From positions 1 through 39,189 of the forward strand of contig JAGBKI010000039.1 of NCBI GenBank assembly GCA_017933995.1: 39,189 bases of DNA, given 5' to 3'. The notes under the pieces were generated by a model, which was not told the DNA's origin, made no database searches, and saw nothing but the letters and a program-made list of their open reading frames with translations. Within the stretch, counting starts at the first letter, position 1. Each line of letters opens with the position of its first letter. Source of the DNA: Bacteroidaceae bacterium (GTDB lineage: Bacteria; Bacteroidota; Bacteroidia; Bacteroidales; Bacteroidaceae). The translations under genes were made by a program, and so were the position numbers. Shown here one piece after another: positions 1 through 6,975 of the stretch.

Positions 1-771
1 ATGCGCGAGTTCGAGCAGATGGAGATGCAGTACTTCGTGCGCCCCGGCACCGAACTCGAATGGTTCCAGCGATGGAAGCAGCAGCGCATGGCCTGGCACC
101 AGGCACTCGGTTTCGGCGCCGAGAACTACCGCTTCCACGACCACGACAAACTGGCCCACTACGCCAACGCAGCCACCGACATCGAGTTCCACATGCCCTT
201 CGGCTTCAAGGAGGTGGAGGGCATACACAGCCGCACCGACTTCGACCTCTCCCAGCACGAGAAGTTCAGCGGACGCTCCATCAAGTACTTCGACCCCGAG
301 ACCGGCGAAAGCTACACGCCCTACGTCATCGAGACCTCCATCGGCGTCGACCGCATGTTCCTCAGCGTCATGTGCCACGCCTACTGCGAGGAGCAGCTCG
401 AAAACGGCGAAACGCGCACCGTGCTGCGCCTCCCCGCCGCCCTCGCGCCCACAAAGTTAGCCATTCTCCCGCTGGTGCGCAAGGACGGCCTGCCCGAAAA
501 GGCGCGCGAGATTATGAACGAACTCAAGTTCCACTTCAACTGCAAGTACGAGGAGAAGGACACCATCGGCAAGCGCTACCGCCGCCAGGACGCCATCGGC
601 ACGCCCTACTGCATCACCGTCGACCACGACACCCTGCAGGACGGCACCGTCACCCTGCGCGACCGCGACACCATGCAACAGCAGCGTGTGCCCGCCGCCC
701 AACTCCGCGCCCTGCTCGAAGAAAAGGTAAGCATCACCGGGCTGCTCAAGACCATTGACAACAAGGCTTAA
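1..771 (+). CDS. glyS: Glycine--tRNA ligase, C-terminal part (cut by window edge)
   Basis: This is the last 256 codons of a homodimeric class II glycyl-tRNA synthetase, which charges tRNA-Gly with glycine in the cytoplasm. The window starts inside the gene, so the Met at position 1 is internal. Visible family features are FVRPGTELEW (residues 12-21), the segment FGFKEVEGIHSRTDFDL (68-84), the class II motif 3 stretch ETSIGVDRMFL (111-121) with its conserved Arg, and from about residue 150 the HGTP-type anticodon-binding domain starting LAILPLVRKDG. The sequence up to the TAA at 769-771 is intact. A repeat array begins immediately after the stop. The gene is followed by an FKBP lipoprotein, an arrangement I recall from other Bacteroidales. 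Confidence 0.96.
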   Translation: MREFEQMEMQYFVRPGTELEWFQRWKQQRMAWHQALGFGAENYRFHDHDKLAHYANAATDIEFHMPFGFKEVEGIHSRTDFDLSQHEKFSGRSIKYFDPETGESYTPYVIETSIGVDRMFLSVMCHAYCEEQLENGETRTVLRLPAALAPTKLAILPLVRKDGLPEKAREIMNELKFHFNCKYEEKDTIGKRYRRQDAIGTPYCITVDHDTLQDGTVTLRDRDTMQQQRVPAAQLRALLEEKVSITGLLKTIDNKA

Positions 772-772
772 T

Positions 773-818
773 AAGGTTTAAGAGGTTTAATGAGGTTTAA
801 GAGGTTTAAAGCTGCGCG
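773..818 (+). repeat. AGGTTTAAG 9-bp repeat array, locus 1 (3' of glyS)
   Basis: Four copies of a 9-10 bp unit (AGGTTTAAG / AGGTTTAATG) start 1 nt after the glyS stop and end in the signature GCTGCGC (811-817). The same unit and signature recur at 14688-14869 and 26559-26700. Here the usual inverted partner arm is missing and is replaced by an 18-bp array. Confidence 0.85.
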
Positions 819-821
819 CCG

Positions 822-893
822 CCCAGCCACCCCATTAAGCCCAGCCACCCCATTAAGCCCAGCCACCCCATTAAGCCCAGCCACCCCATTAAG
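822..893 (+). repeat. 18-bp tandem repeat, four perfect copies
   Basis: The unit CCCAGCCACCCCATTAAG is repeated four times without mismatch (822-839, 840-857, 858-875, 876-893), followed by a partial fifth copy to about 901. It is made of two 9-mers, CCCAGCCAC and CCCATTAAG. It lies between glyS and the FKBP lipoprotein start. It could be read in frame with the downstream gene from an ATG at 790, but that would put a Pro/Ala/Thr-rich tail before a signal peptide, so it is more likely untranslated. Confidence 0.9.
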
Positions 894-939
894 CCCAGCC
901 CTCCCCCATAAACCCCAGCACCCACCAGCCCCCCACCCG

Positions 940-1575
940 ATGAAAACCCGCCTTCTCCTGCTTCTCCTCCCCCTGCTCGCCCTCTGCGCCTGCTCCGAGG
1001 AGAGCGAAAACGACAACAACAACGAATACGCCAACTGGCAGGTTCGCAACGAGCAGTTCTTCGCCCAGAAGATGGCCGAGGCACGCGCCGCCCGCGATGC
1101 CGCCCGCGCCCTCTACGGCGACGCCTGGCAAGAGCACAGCGAATGGCTCATCCTGCGCGACTACCAGCTTTCGCCCGATGCCGCAGCAAGCTATCTCGAC
1201 AGCATACCCGTGCAGGTGTTGCAACGCGGCACCGGCAGCGGCAGCCCGCTCTACACCGACACCGCCAGCGTCTGCTACCTGGGGCGCCTGATGCCCACTG
1301 ACGTACATCCGCAGGGCTACCCCTTCAGTTTCACCGGCACGTTGCCCACTGACGCGCAGGTGTTTGGCGAGACAACCCGCGCCCCGGTCAAGTCGCTCGT
1401 CAGCGGCAACGTAGCTGGTTTCACCACCGCCCTACAACACATGCACATCGGCGACCGCTGGCGCATCTATCTCCCCCCCGGCCAGGCATACGGCAGCAAC
1501 GCCACTACCCTCATCCCTGCCTACTCCGTCCTCGACTTCACCCTCGAACTGCGCGCCTATTTCAAGCCGCAGTGA
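940..1575 (+). CDS. FKBP-type peptidyl-prolyl cis-trans isomerase lipoprotein
   Basis: This 211-residue protein probably helps fold exported proteins by isomerising prolyl bonds. The start at 940 was chosen because it puts the signal sequence at the N-terminus: MKTR followed by a Leu run and lipobox LCAC, with the lipidated Cys at residue 18. The mature end reads SEESENDNNN, an acidic/polar stretch typical of Bacteroidetes lipoproteins. The middle is helical and charged. The FKBP domain occupies about residues 85-208 and ends with the family pattern AYGS..TLIPAYSVLDFTLEL. Some active-site aromatic residues are hard to confirm by eye, so catalytic activity is inferred. A strong hairpin terminator follows. 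Confidence 0.88.
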   Translation: MKTRLLLLLLPLLALCACSEESENDNNNEYANWQVRNEQFFAQKMAEARAARDAARALYGDAWQEHSEWLILRDYQLSPDAAASYLDSIPVQVLQRGTGSGSPLYTDTASVCYLGRLMPTDVHPQGYPFSFTGTLPTDAQVFGETTRAPVKSLVSGNVAGFTTALQHMHIGDRWRIYLPPGQAYGSNATTLIPAYSVLDFTLELRAYFKPQ

Positions 1576-1599
1576 GAACGCCCGCAATCCTATAGAATA

Positions 1600-1641
1600 C
1601 GTGCCGCGCAGTGGTTCATCCACAGCGCGGCACGCGTTTTT
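1600..1641 (+). terminator. Rho-independent terminator after the FKBP gene
   Basis: Perfect 10-bp stem CGTGCCGCGC (1600-1609) / GCGCGGCACG (1625-1634), a 15-nt loop, then CG and five T. It sits between the convergent FKBP gene and menG. The T run is only on the plus side, so it should act on the FKBP transcript. Confidence 0.85.
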
Positions 1642-1660
1642 GTTTGAAACGCCGACGTGT

Positions 1661-2395
1661 TCACTTGGCAGCCGTGTAGAGCGTGTTCAGCCCGAAAGTG
1701 AAACGCTTGAAACGGACATCCGTATAGCCAATCTCGCCGAGGATGCGCGCCATGCGCTCGCCCTGCGGGAAAGCGGCCATCGTGGCGGGCAGGTAGCGGT
1801 AGGCCGCACCGTCGCCACCGAGCAGTTTGCCCATCAAAGGCATATAGACCTTGCTGTATATAGCGAAGAGCCACGACATCGGCGCGCGGCGCGGCGTGGT
1901 GAGTTCGCAAATGACCAAACGCCCGCCGGGGCGCAACACGCGACGCATCTCTGCCAATCCACGGTCGAGGTCGGCAAAGTTGCGCGCGCCATAGGCCACC
2001 GTCACCGCGTCAAAGGAAGCATCGGCATAAGGCAGGGCGAGCACATCGCCCTTTTCAAACGACACGCGCGCATTCCCCGACTTCCGCACCTTTTCACGCC
2101 CCACGGCAAGCATACCCTCCGAGAGGTCAAGCCCCGTCACCTTTGCCTCGGGAAGCATCTGCGCCTCCAGGAGGGCGAAATCGCCCGTACCAGTGGCTAC
2201 ATCAAGAACATCCTGAGGCGAATAGGGTTGCAGGGAACGTATGGCCGCACGCCGCCAACGGCGGTCGATGCCGAAGGACAGCAAGTGGTTCAGCAGGTCG
2301 TAGCGCGGGGCGATGCCGTCGAACATACGCTCCACTTGTTCGGCCTTTTCGCCGTCCTGCGCATAGGGCTTTATGGTTTCTTGGGTGTACTTCAT
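1661..2395 (-). CDS. menG: Demethylmenaquinone methyltransferase
   Basis: This SAM-dependent methyltransferase of the UbiE/MenG family carries out the last step of menaquinone synthesis, methylating demethylmenaquinone. The 244-residue protein shows the family N-terminus with [16 protein letters not shown] (28-43), the SAM-binding motif [11 protein letters not shown] (63-73), and the signature [19 protein letters not shown] in the middle. I chose the ATG at 2395, giving [11 protein letters not shown]. An in-frame ATG seven codons upstream (2416) lies in a short TTTCTCGGAC direct-repeat tract and is less family-like. In Bacteroidales, which respire with menaquinone, this gene would supply the quinone used by the NQR complex encoded further right. 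A tandem promoter-bearing repeat lies upstream. Confidence 0.94.
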   Translation of the reverse strand: MKYTQETIKPYAQDGEKAEQVERMFDGIAPRYDLLNHLLSFGIDRRWRRAAIRSLQPYSPQDVLDVATGTGDFALLEAQMLPEAKVTGLDLSEGMLAVGREKVRKSGNARVSFEKGDVLALPYADASFDAVTVAYGARNFADLDRGLAEMRRVLRPGGRLVICELTTPRRAPMSWLFAIYSKVYMPLMGKLLGGDGAAYRYLPATMAAFPQGERMARILGEIGYTDVRFKRFTFGLNTLYTAAK

Positions 2396-2486
2396 AGTTT
2401 CTCGGACGAATTTCATAGTTTCTCGGACTTACTTCGTTTTTTCTCGGACGAAGATTTTCCGAGCCCCGCTGTTTTCTTTTCGGCGG

Positions 2487-2494
2487 CAAAGATA
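2487..2494 (-). promoter_or_regulatory. Promoter -7 box (TATCTTTG) nearest to menG
   Basis: Minus-strand TATCTTTG fits the Bacteroidetes TAnnTTTG consensus and has TTTC 19 nt upstream in place of the usual TTTG. It lies about 90 nt before the menG start. Two further identical boxes are at 2569-2576 and 2651-2658 because the unit is tandemly repeated. Confidence 0.6.
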
Positions 2495-2711
2495 CAGCAA
2501 GGCGAGCGCAATGGAAAGAAAGCTTGCTTTCTTTTCAATGCCGAGCCGCAGCGTATCTTCGGTAAAGCCAAAGATACAGCAAGGCGAGCGCAATGAAAAG
2601 AAAGCTTGCTTTCTTTTCAATGCCGAGCCGCAGCGTATCTTCGGTAAAGCCAAAGATACAGCAAGGCGAGCGCAATGGAAAGAAAGCTTGCTTTCTTTTC
2701 AATGCCGAGCC
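2487..2711 (-). repeat. 82-bp tandem repeat with promoter-like boxes, 2.7 copies, upstream of menG
   Basis: Units start at 2488, 2570 and 2652 (period 82), the last truncated at about 2711. Copies differ at very few positions. Each contains a palindrome GAAAGAAAGCTTGCTTTCTT and, on the minus strand, the perfect Bacteroidetes -7 box TATCTTTG (plus-strand CAAAGATA at 2487, 2569 and 2651) preceded 18-19 nt upstream by TTTC. A diverged version of the same unit, pointing right, occurs at 30334-30538. The copies contain short open frames beginning MERKLAFFSM, which I regard as chance. Confidence 0.88.
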
Positions 2712-2811
2712 AAGCGTACTGCAAGACAAACGAAAAGGCATATACAACAGTCTAAAAGCTCAAAATCAGACAAAAAGAATGATTATAAATAAGGTTTTTC
2801 TGTTTTTTGCA

Positions 2812-2819
2812 TACTTTTG
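2812..2819 (+). promoter_or_regulatory. Promoter -7 box (TACTTTTG) for the TSCPD-domain gene
   Basis: TACTTTTG followed by C matches TAnnTTTG. It rules out the ATG at 2779 as the start used from this promoter and favours the GTG at 2848. No convincing -33 TTTG was seen. Confidence 0.55.
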
Positions 2820-2847
2820 CAATCAGACAAACCAAAAGAACAAGCCC

Positions 2848-3594
2848 GTGGATAACCTTCTCTTCGCTCCCGAAACGGTCGGCACCGTGGACAAGCAAAC
2901 CGAATGCAGCCCCTTGGCCGAAGCGTTGGCACGCGCTGCCACAGAAAAACTGGTCGGCAGCGGCGAAAGTCTGACACCGCAGGAGGCGCAGGCCATCATT
3001 GATGCTCACACACCTGCGACAAAAGAAATGCCGGCGACGTCTGGCACAAAAGAAACAGCCGGAAAGCCGCTGGAAACGACACCCGAAGTCACTTCGCAAA
3101 ACAACGCTGCGCCTCTGGTGGTGAAACGCCCCGATGTGTTGGAATGCGACGTGGTGCGCTTCCAGAACAACAAAGAGAAGTGGGTCGCCTTTGTCGGCCT
3201 GCTCGACGGCAAGCCATACGAAATCTTCACTGGGCTACAGGACGACGACGAAGGCATACTCCTGCCCAAGAGCGTCACCAAGGGACGCATCATCAAACAA
3301 CCACAGTCCGACGGCACAAAGCGCTATGACTTCCAGTTTGAGAACCGACGCGGTTTCAAAACCACCGTCGAGGGACTCAGCGGAAAGTTCAACCCAGAGT
3401 ATTGGAACTACGCCAAACTCATCAGCGGCGTGTTGCGCTACGGAATGCCTATCGAAAACGTGGTGCGTCTCGTGGCCTCCCTCCAGCTCGACAACGAAAG
3501 CATCAACAACTGGACGACGGGCGTGCAGCGCGCGCTGAAAAAGTACCTGCCATCCGACACCTTGGAAAGCAGCGAGACCAGCGACCAGCCGTAA
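2848..3594 (+). CDS. Stand-alone ribonucleotide reductase C-terminal (TSCPD-type) domain protein
   Basis: Residues about 94-235 of this 248-residue protein resemble the C-terminal TSCPD-type region of adenosylcobalamin-dependent (class II) ribonucleotide reductases of Bacteroidetes: VVRFQNNKEKWVAFVGLLDG (102-121), DDDEGILLPKSVTKG (132-146), FNPEYWNYAKLISGVLRYGM (181-200). The catalytic barrel is absent, and the C-terminal Cys pairs typical of the full enzyme are missing: the protein ends SSETSDQP. The first 90 residues are a variable Thr/Pro-rich linker. The GTG start at 2848 was chosen because a promoter box lies at 2812; an ATG at 2779 is in frame but would precede the transcript. It could be a split subunit comparable to NrdJb of Pseudomonas, a regulator, or a retained fragment. 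The role is unknown. Confidence 0.75.
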   Translation: MDNLLFAPETVGTVDKQTECSPLAEALARAATEKLVGSGESLTPQEAQAIIDAHTPATKEMPATSGTKETAGKPLETTPEVTSQNNAAPLVVKRPDVLECDVVRFQNNKEKWVAFVGLLDGKPYEIFTGLQDDDEGILLPKSVTKGRIIKQPQSDGTKRYDFQFENRRGFKTTVEGLSGKFNPEYWNYAKLISGVLRYGMPIENVVRLVASLQLDNESINNWTTGVQRALKKYLPSDTLESSETSDQP

Positions 3595-3645
3595 AGCCCG
3601 TCCGCCACAAGCAACGACTATTTTCACCCCAAAAACTTTTCCGTT

Positions 3646-4017
3646 ATGAACATCGAAAGCCTTAGCGTGAAAATCCGCAAGATGAAATTCTTTGCCTACC
3701 ACGGCGCTTACCCCGAAGAGCGGCAGAAAGGCGGCTCCTACACCGTTACGCTCGAACTCGAACTGGCTGGCACGCGCGCAGCCGAAAGCGACCAGCTGAC
3801 GGACACGGTGGACTACGCCGAGGTGTACGACCTCGTGCGCCAGACGATGGTCGTGCCCAGCAACATCATCGAACACGTGGCCGCCCGCATCGCCCAAACC
3901 GTGCTCGACGCATTCCCGCTCGTAAAAGCCGTCACCGTGAAACTGGTAAAGGACAATCCCCCCATCACCGGCGCGAACTTCAATGGCTCGGCCGTACAAC
4001 TTCGTGCCACACGCTAA
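3646..4017 (+). CDS. folB: Dihydroneopterin aldolase
   Basis: The 123-residue protein matches FolB in length and pattern. It should cleave 7,8-dihydroneopterin to 6-hydroxymethyl-7,8-dihydropterin in folate synthesis. Recognisable parts are KIRKMKFFAYHGAYPEERQ (9-27), DTVDYAEVYDLV (around 51-62), NIIEHVAARIAQTVL and the C-terminal VTVKLVKDNPPI with the catalytic Lys. The start follows the previous gene by about 50 nt with no separate promoter seen, so the two may be cotranscribed. Confidence 0.93.
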   Translation: MNIESLSVKIRKMKFFAYHGAYPEERQKGGSYTVTLELELAGTRAAESDQLTDTVDYAEVYDLVRQTMVVPSNIIEHVAARIAQTVLDAFPLVKAVTVKLVKDNPPITGANFNGSAVQLRATR

Positions 4018-4057
4018 CATTTTTTCACTTTTTGGGCGCATATTCCAAAGAAACGCC

Positions 4058-4065
4058 TACCTTTG
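4058..4065 (+). promoter_or_regulatory. Promoter -7 box (TACCTTTG) for the ferredoxin
   Basis: TACCTTTGC matches TAnnTTTG, with a TTTG 23 nt upstream (4031-4034), slightly wider than usual. The ferredoxin ATG is 72 nt downstream. Confidence 0.65.
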
Positions 4066-4137
4066 CACTTACAAAGCCGCCGTGAGGCAGCCCGAACAAG
4101 AACATAACATACACATAACAATTTAATCTTATCACTT

Positions 4138-4308
4138 ATGGCTTATGTAATTAGCGACGATTGCGTTGCCTGCGGCACGTGTATCGGCGAATGTCCCGCT
4201 GGTGCCATCAGCGAGGGCGACAAGTATTCTATTGATCCCGACACCTGCTTGGACTGCGGCACTTGTGCCGATGTCTGCCCCACCGGAGCAATCAGCCCCG
4301 GGGAGTAA
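4138..4308 (+). CDS. 2[4Fe-4S] ferredoxin
   Basis: This 56-residue protein is a clostridial-type bacterial ferredoxin carrying low-potential electrons. It has two CxxCxxCxxxCP cluster motifs: CVACGTCIGECP (residues 9-20) and CLDCGTCADVCP (38-49), each followed by AGAIS or TGAIS. All eight ligand Cys are present. It has its own promoter and its own terminator, so it is probably transcribed alone and at high level, as expected for an anaerobe in which pyruvate:ferredoxin oxidoreductase reduces ferredoxin. Confidence 0.96.
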   Translation: MAYVISDDCVACGTCIGECPAGAISEGDKYSIDPDTCLDCGTCADVCPTGAISPGE

Positions 4309-4338
4309 GCATTTGGGAAATACTGATAACAAAAGTGA

Positions 4339-4370
4339 CGGAAGCACAAGGGGTGCTTCCGTTTTTGTTT
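4339..4370 (+). terminator. Rho-independent terminator after the ferredoxin
   Basis: Perfect 9-bp stem CGGAAGCAC (4339-4347) / GTGCTTCCG (4353-4361), 5-nt loop, then TTTTTGTTT. Confidence 0.9.
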
Positions 4371-4415
4371 GCCCCGCCACAATCGTGGGAAGAGCGTCGG
4401 GCTGAACCAAGGAAA

Positions 4416-5177
4416 TCAGACCTCGATGCGCAGACCGTCGTAGGCAAAACGAACCGAAGGCGGAAGGCAGCCGCTGGACTCGGCGTGGGGCGGAGCATCG
4501 TGGTTAAAATGCGTGAGGAAAGTGCGCTCAGCGCCGATTTCAGCGGCCAGTGCCACGGCCTCGGCAATGGTCTGGTGGGTGGGGTGCGGCTTGTGTCGCA
4601 AGGCGTTCAGCACCAGCGTGCGCACGCCGCGCAACATCTCCACCGAGGCCGGAGCGATGGTCTTCAGGTCGGTGACGTAGGCGAACGCGCCGATGCGGTA
4701 GCCCAAGATGGGCAGCCGCCCGTGCATCACCTCTACAGGCAACACGTCGAGTTCTCCCACACGGAACGCCTCGCCGCTGCGCGCCTCGTGCAGCACGATG
4801 CGCGGCACGCTCGACTGCTGCGGCCCGGCGAAGCAATAGGGCATACGCTGCTCCAAATGGCGCTTGCAGGTGGCGTCGGTCCAGACGTGCGTGTGGCCGA
4901 ACGTGCCGTAGGGGCGCAGGTCGTCGAGACCGCCCACATGGTCGTAGTGCTCGTGCGTGAGCAACACGGCGTCGAAAGGCCGGAACGGCAGCCCCATCAC
5001 CTGCTGCCGGAAGTCCGGCCCGCAGTCAAGCAGCACGCGCGTACCCCGCTCCGTCTCCAGCAGGGCGGAGCACCGCAGCCTTCGGTCGCGCGCGTCGCCG
5101 CTGGTGCACACACAGCACCGGCAGCCTATCACGGGCACGCCCGAACTCGTCCCGGTGCCGAGGAATGTGAGGTGCAT
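4416..5177 (-). CDS. MBL-fold metallo-hydrolase (PhnP-like)
   Basis: A 253-residue metallo-beta-lactamase-fold hydrolase. MHLTFLGTGTSSGVPVIGC at the start and the Cys cluster CRCCVC (19-24) resemble PhnP-type cyclic phosphodiesterases. The zinc motif THEHYDH (74-80) is followed by VGGLDDLRPY, and a later LTHFNHD supplies another His ligand. The likely reaction is hydrolysis of a phosphodiester, but the substrate cannot be read from sequence; no phosphonate genes are nearby. I used the ATG at 5177 because it places the conserved beta strand at the N-terminus; an in-frame ATG at 5213 would add 12 residues. Confidence 0.88.
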   Translation of the reverse strand: MHLTFLGTGTSSGVPVIGCRCCVCTSGDARDRRLRCSALLETERGTRVLLDCGPDFRQQVMGLPFRPFDAVLLTHEHYDHVGGLDDLRPYGTFGHTHVWTDATCKRHLEQRMPYCFAGPQQSSVPRIVLHEARSGEAFRVGELDVLPVEVMHGRLPILGYRIGAFAYVTDLKTIAPASVEMLRGVRTLVLNALRHKPHPTHQTIAEAVALAAEIGAERTFLTHFNHDAPPHAESSGCLPPSVRFAYDGLRIEV

Positions 5178-5263
5178 TGGTTTCTTATTGGGGTTGATGT
5201 CGGCCATAACCACACTTCGCCGTCGCTCGTGTGGTGCGGATTTTGTGACGTGGTGCTACGGGC

Positions 5264-5776
5264 TTATTTCACACCATATTCAAATATGGTGTCACTGGGA
5301 AGGTCTATTTCCTCGTTCCAATAGATGCAGGTTCGGCTCTCGTCAAGCCGGACGTTTTCAAAAAGCCCGCGTTGTGTGAGCAGCGGACGGAAAGCTGGCA
5401 GCGTGTCAATGTCGTCCTTTACATCATAGCGCACATTTGTGCCGTCGTCGAAGCTGACAAAAAGTTGGTAATCCCCCACCGGGCGGACGGTCTTAATACG
5501 GGGTATCATAGGTCTTGTTCGTTTAGAGGGGCGGGAGTTTGACAATAAGTTGCGTCTGCCACATTTGAAGCAGTTCGTCGCGGTGTGCAGCTCCAGCCAT
5601 TCGCGCACCAACTGTTGGGCTTTGTTGGGCAAGTCCCCGTCAAGCATCTCAAGGGTGCGGAGGTTGAACGTTCCGAAATAATCATTGTAGAGCGCATGGA
5701 TGTGCGCAGGTTCGTGTTCTTTCGGTTTGAAGAACATCTTGATGACAATCCCGTAGAAGCGGCTGATTTCCGGCAT
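5264..5776 (-). CDS. DUF4160-DUF2442 fused frame (probable frameshifted gene pair)
   Basis: The 170-residue frame joins two families normally encoded by adjacent genes. Residues 1-64 are a DUF4160 protein (MPEISRFYGIVIKMFFKP ... REWLELH). Residues 90-170, from an internal ATG at 5509, are a complete DUF2442 protein (MIPRIKTVRPVGDYQLFVSF ... IFEYGVK). The linker between them is not family-like. If two bases are removed from GTGTG at 5583-5587, the DUF4160 frame reads HRDELLQMWQTQLIVKLPPL and stops at 5523-5525, which is the usual C-terminus. So the fusion seems to come from a 2-bp duplication. The DUF2442 part could still be made from its own ATG. Such pairs have been suggested as toxin-antitoxin-like, which I treat as unproven. 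Confidence 0.8.
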   Translation of the reverse strand: MPEISRFYGIVIKMFFKPKEHEPAHIHALYNDYFGTFNLRTLEMLDGDLPNKAQQLVREWLELHTATNCFKCGRRNLLSNSRPSKRTRPMIPRIKTVRPVGDYQLFVSFDDGTNVRYDVKDDIDTLPAFRPLLTQRGLFENVRLDESRTCIYWNEEIDLPSDTIFEYGVK

Positions 5777-5803
5777 AATCCCGTTGTTTAGTCGTTTTCA
5801 GGG

Positions 5804-5811
5804 CAAAAGTA
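5804..5811 (-). promoter_or_regulatory. Promoter -7 box (TACTTTTG) for the DUF4160/DUF2442 locus
   Basis: Minus-strand TACTTTTG, 28 nt before the ATG at 5776. Matches TAnnTTTG. Confidence 0.65.
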
Positions 5812-5942
5812 CACATTCCGCGCCTTGCGGGCAAGCGTGCGTGCGGATTTCGGGTTACTCGGGGCGGAGGGACTTTGCGCGTTTCAGTGATGCACCTCCG
5901 AAATAAAACTTTCAGTACGTAAGGTATACAAGAAAGCCCAAC

Positions 5943-6167
5943 TCACCTGCCCGCCCTGACATATTGCCCGGCGATACATCCCAAAGGCGTGGTACCGTCG
6001 GTGACGCGCTCAAGAATCATCCAGCCGGTGCGATAGTCTATCTGAATCTCCAGAGCGATGCAGTCGGAGGTGAGCCAATTCACGGCCAATGGTACTGCTC
6101 TTTCATCAAAACGCAAAATTAAATAGCTGCCGCCACAAAACAATGCGCCGCCCCGATTTTTGCTCAC
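5943..6167 (-). CDS. Doubtful 74-residue open frame
   Basis: I do not recognise this protein (MSKNRGGALFCGGSYLIL ... GQYVRAGR). It has no promoter box and no signal peptide. Composition is protein-like in the second half (RTGWMILERVTDGTTPLG), so it may be a remnant of a larger gene. It is the only candidate gene in the roughly 640-base stretch 5777-6420. Confidence 0.25.
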   Translation of the reverse strand: MSKNRGGALFCGGSYLILRFDERAVPLAVNWLTSDCIALEIQIDYRTGWMILERVTDGTTPLGCIAGQYVRAGR

Positions 6168-6208
6168 TTCGCCGAGTTATATCCCCTTGTCTATGGATTC
6201 AATGAAAT

Positions 6209-6293
6209 TTCCAAGGCTTGAAACTTAAATTTCAAGGCTTGAAACTCAAATTCCAAGGGCTTGAAACTTAAATCCCAAAGGCTTGGAATTTCC
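6209..6293 (+). repeat. 21-bp direct repeats, four imperfect copies
   Basis: Four consecutive copies of a unit like TTCCAAGGCTTGAAACTTAAA start near 6209, 6230, 6251 and 6273. The last ends in GGCTTGGAATTTCC and so makes an inverted end. The array lies downstream of the acetyltransferase gene. Confidence 0.8.
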
Positions 6294-6420
6294 GCGAACA
6301 GCGTTTCACACGGTTTCCCGCTCATAGAAGAACGCTGTAGAACCATGTAATCCCCGAAAGTTGCGCGGCACAGATTTCGTGGATCCTTTCGCAATTCGCA
6401 AACTTTGGCTCTGGAGGCCG

Positions 6421-6861
6421 CTACAGCGTGCGTTCCATACGGATGTGGGGGATGCCAGCTTCCTCGAAGACGTCGGAGCGTGTGCGGAAACCGAAGCGTT
6501 CGTAGAAACCCTGGGCGTGGTGCTGGGCTTCCATACGCAGCAGGGTGGCTCCGCGTTCCTGCGCCGCCTGTATCACGGTCTGCATCACAGCCCGCCCCAG
6601 CCCTTGGCCCCGCTGCGTGGTGAGCATACGACCAACGTGCCACACGCCCTCTTCTGGCTCGGGGAAGAGCCGCGCATAGGCAAGAACTTCGCGTTCGGGG
6701 CGGACGAAGACGTGCAGGCTGTGGTAGTCGGTGCCGTCGGGGTCGAGATAGAAACAGCGTTGCTCCATAACGAAGACGCGGAAGCGTGCCGAGAGTATCT
6801 CGTAGAGTTCCTCCACGGTCAGTTCCTGGAATGTCCTGACGACAGGGAAATAGTGAGGCAT
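6421..6861 (-). CDS. GNAT family N-acetyltransferase (ElaA-like)
   Basis: The 146-residue protein fits the ElaA branch of GNAT acetyltransferases. It has the ELYEILSARFRVFVMEQRC N-terminal segment (18-36), YxDxD-like residues FYLDPDGTDYHSLH (37-50), VGRMLTTQRGQGLGR (76-90) with the acetyl-CoA pyrophosphate loop, and the C-terminal FYERFGFRTRSDVFEEAGIPHIRM. The ATG at 6861 was used instead of the upstream 6903 because a promoter box at 6891-6898 leaves only this one in the transcript, and because the family begins here. Substrate unknown. Confidence 0.9.
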   Translation of the reverse strand: MPHYFPVVRTFQELTVEELYEILSARFRVFVMEQRCFYLDPDGTDYHSLHVFVRPEREVLAYARLFPEPEEGVWHVGRMLTTQRGQGLGRAVMQTVIQAAQERGATLLRMEAQHHAQGFYERFGFRTRSDVFEEAGIPHIRMERTL

Positions 6862-6890
6862 AATGAATTGCTTTCGCGATTTATCAGTTG

Positions 6891-6898
6891 CAAAGCTA
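6891..6898 (-). promoter_or_regulatory. Promoter -7 box (TAGCTTTG) for the acetyltransferase
   Basis: Minus-strand TAGCTTTG, 30 nt before the ATG at 6861, matches TAnnTTTG. Confidence 0.6.
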
Positions 6899-6975
6899 CG
6901 CATTTCAGTAGAGAAGCGCGTGGCTTGGAGGAAGATTGTTGCACAGAATCCTTATGCGCGTCCATAACACAATCT

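Noticed and set aside
822-893. 18-bp array as a CRISPR
   Set aside because: Copies are contiguous with no spacers, and no cas genes are present in the window.
790-939. N-terminal extension of the FKBP lipoprotein encoded by the 18-bp array (PATPLS repeats)
   Set aside because: It would place a repeat-rich tail before a normal lipoprotein signal peptide; the ATG at 940 gives a proper signal sequence.
2515-2792. Short open frames in the 82-bp repeat beginning MERKLAFFSM or MKRKLAFFSM
   Set aside because: They arise from the repeat in several frames and overlap promoter-like boxes; they are most likely not translated.
2779-2847. ATG at 2779 as the start of the TSCPD-domain protein
   Set aside because: The promoter box at 2812-2819 lies downstream of it, and the added residues (INKVFLFFAYFC) have no match to the domain; kept only as an alternative.
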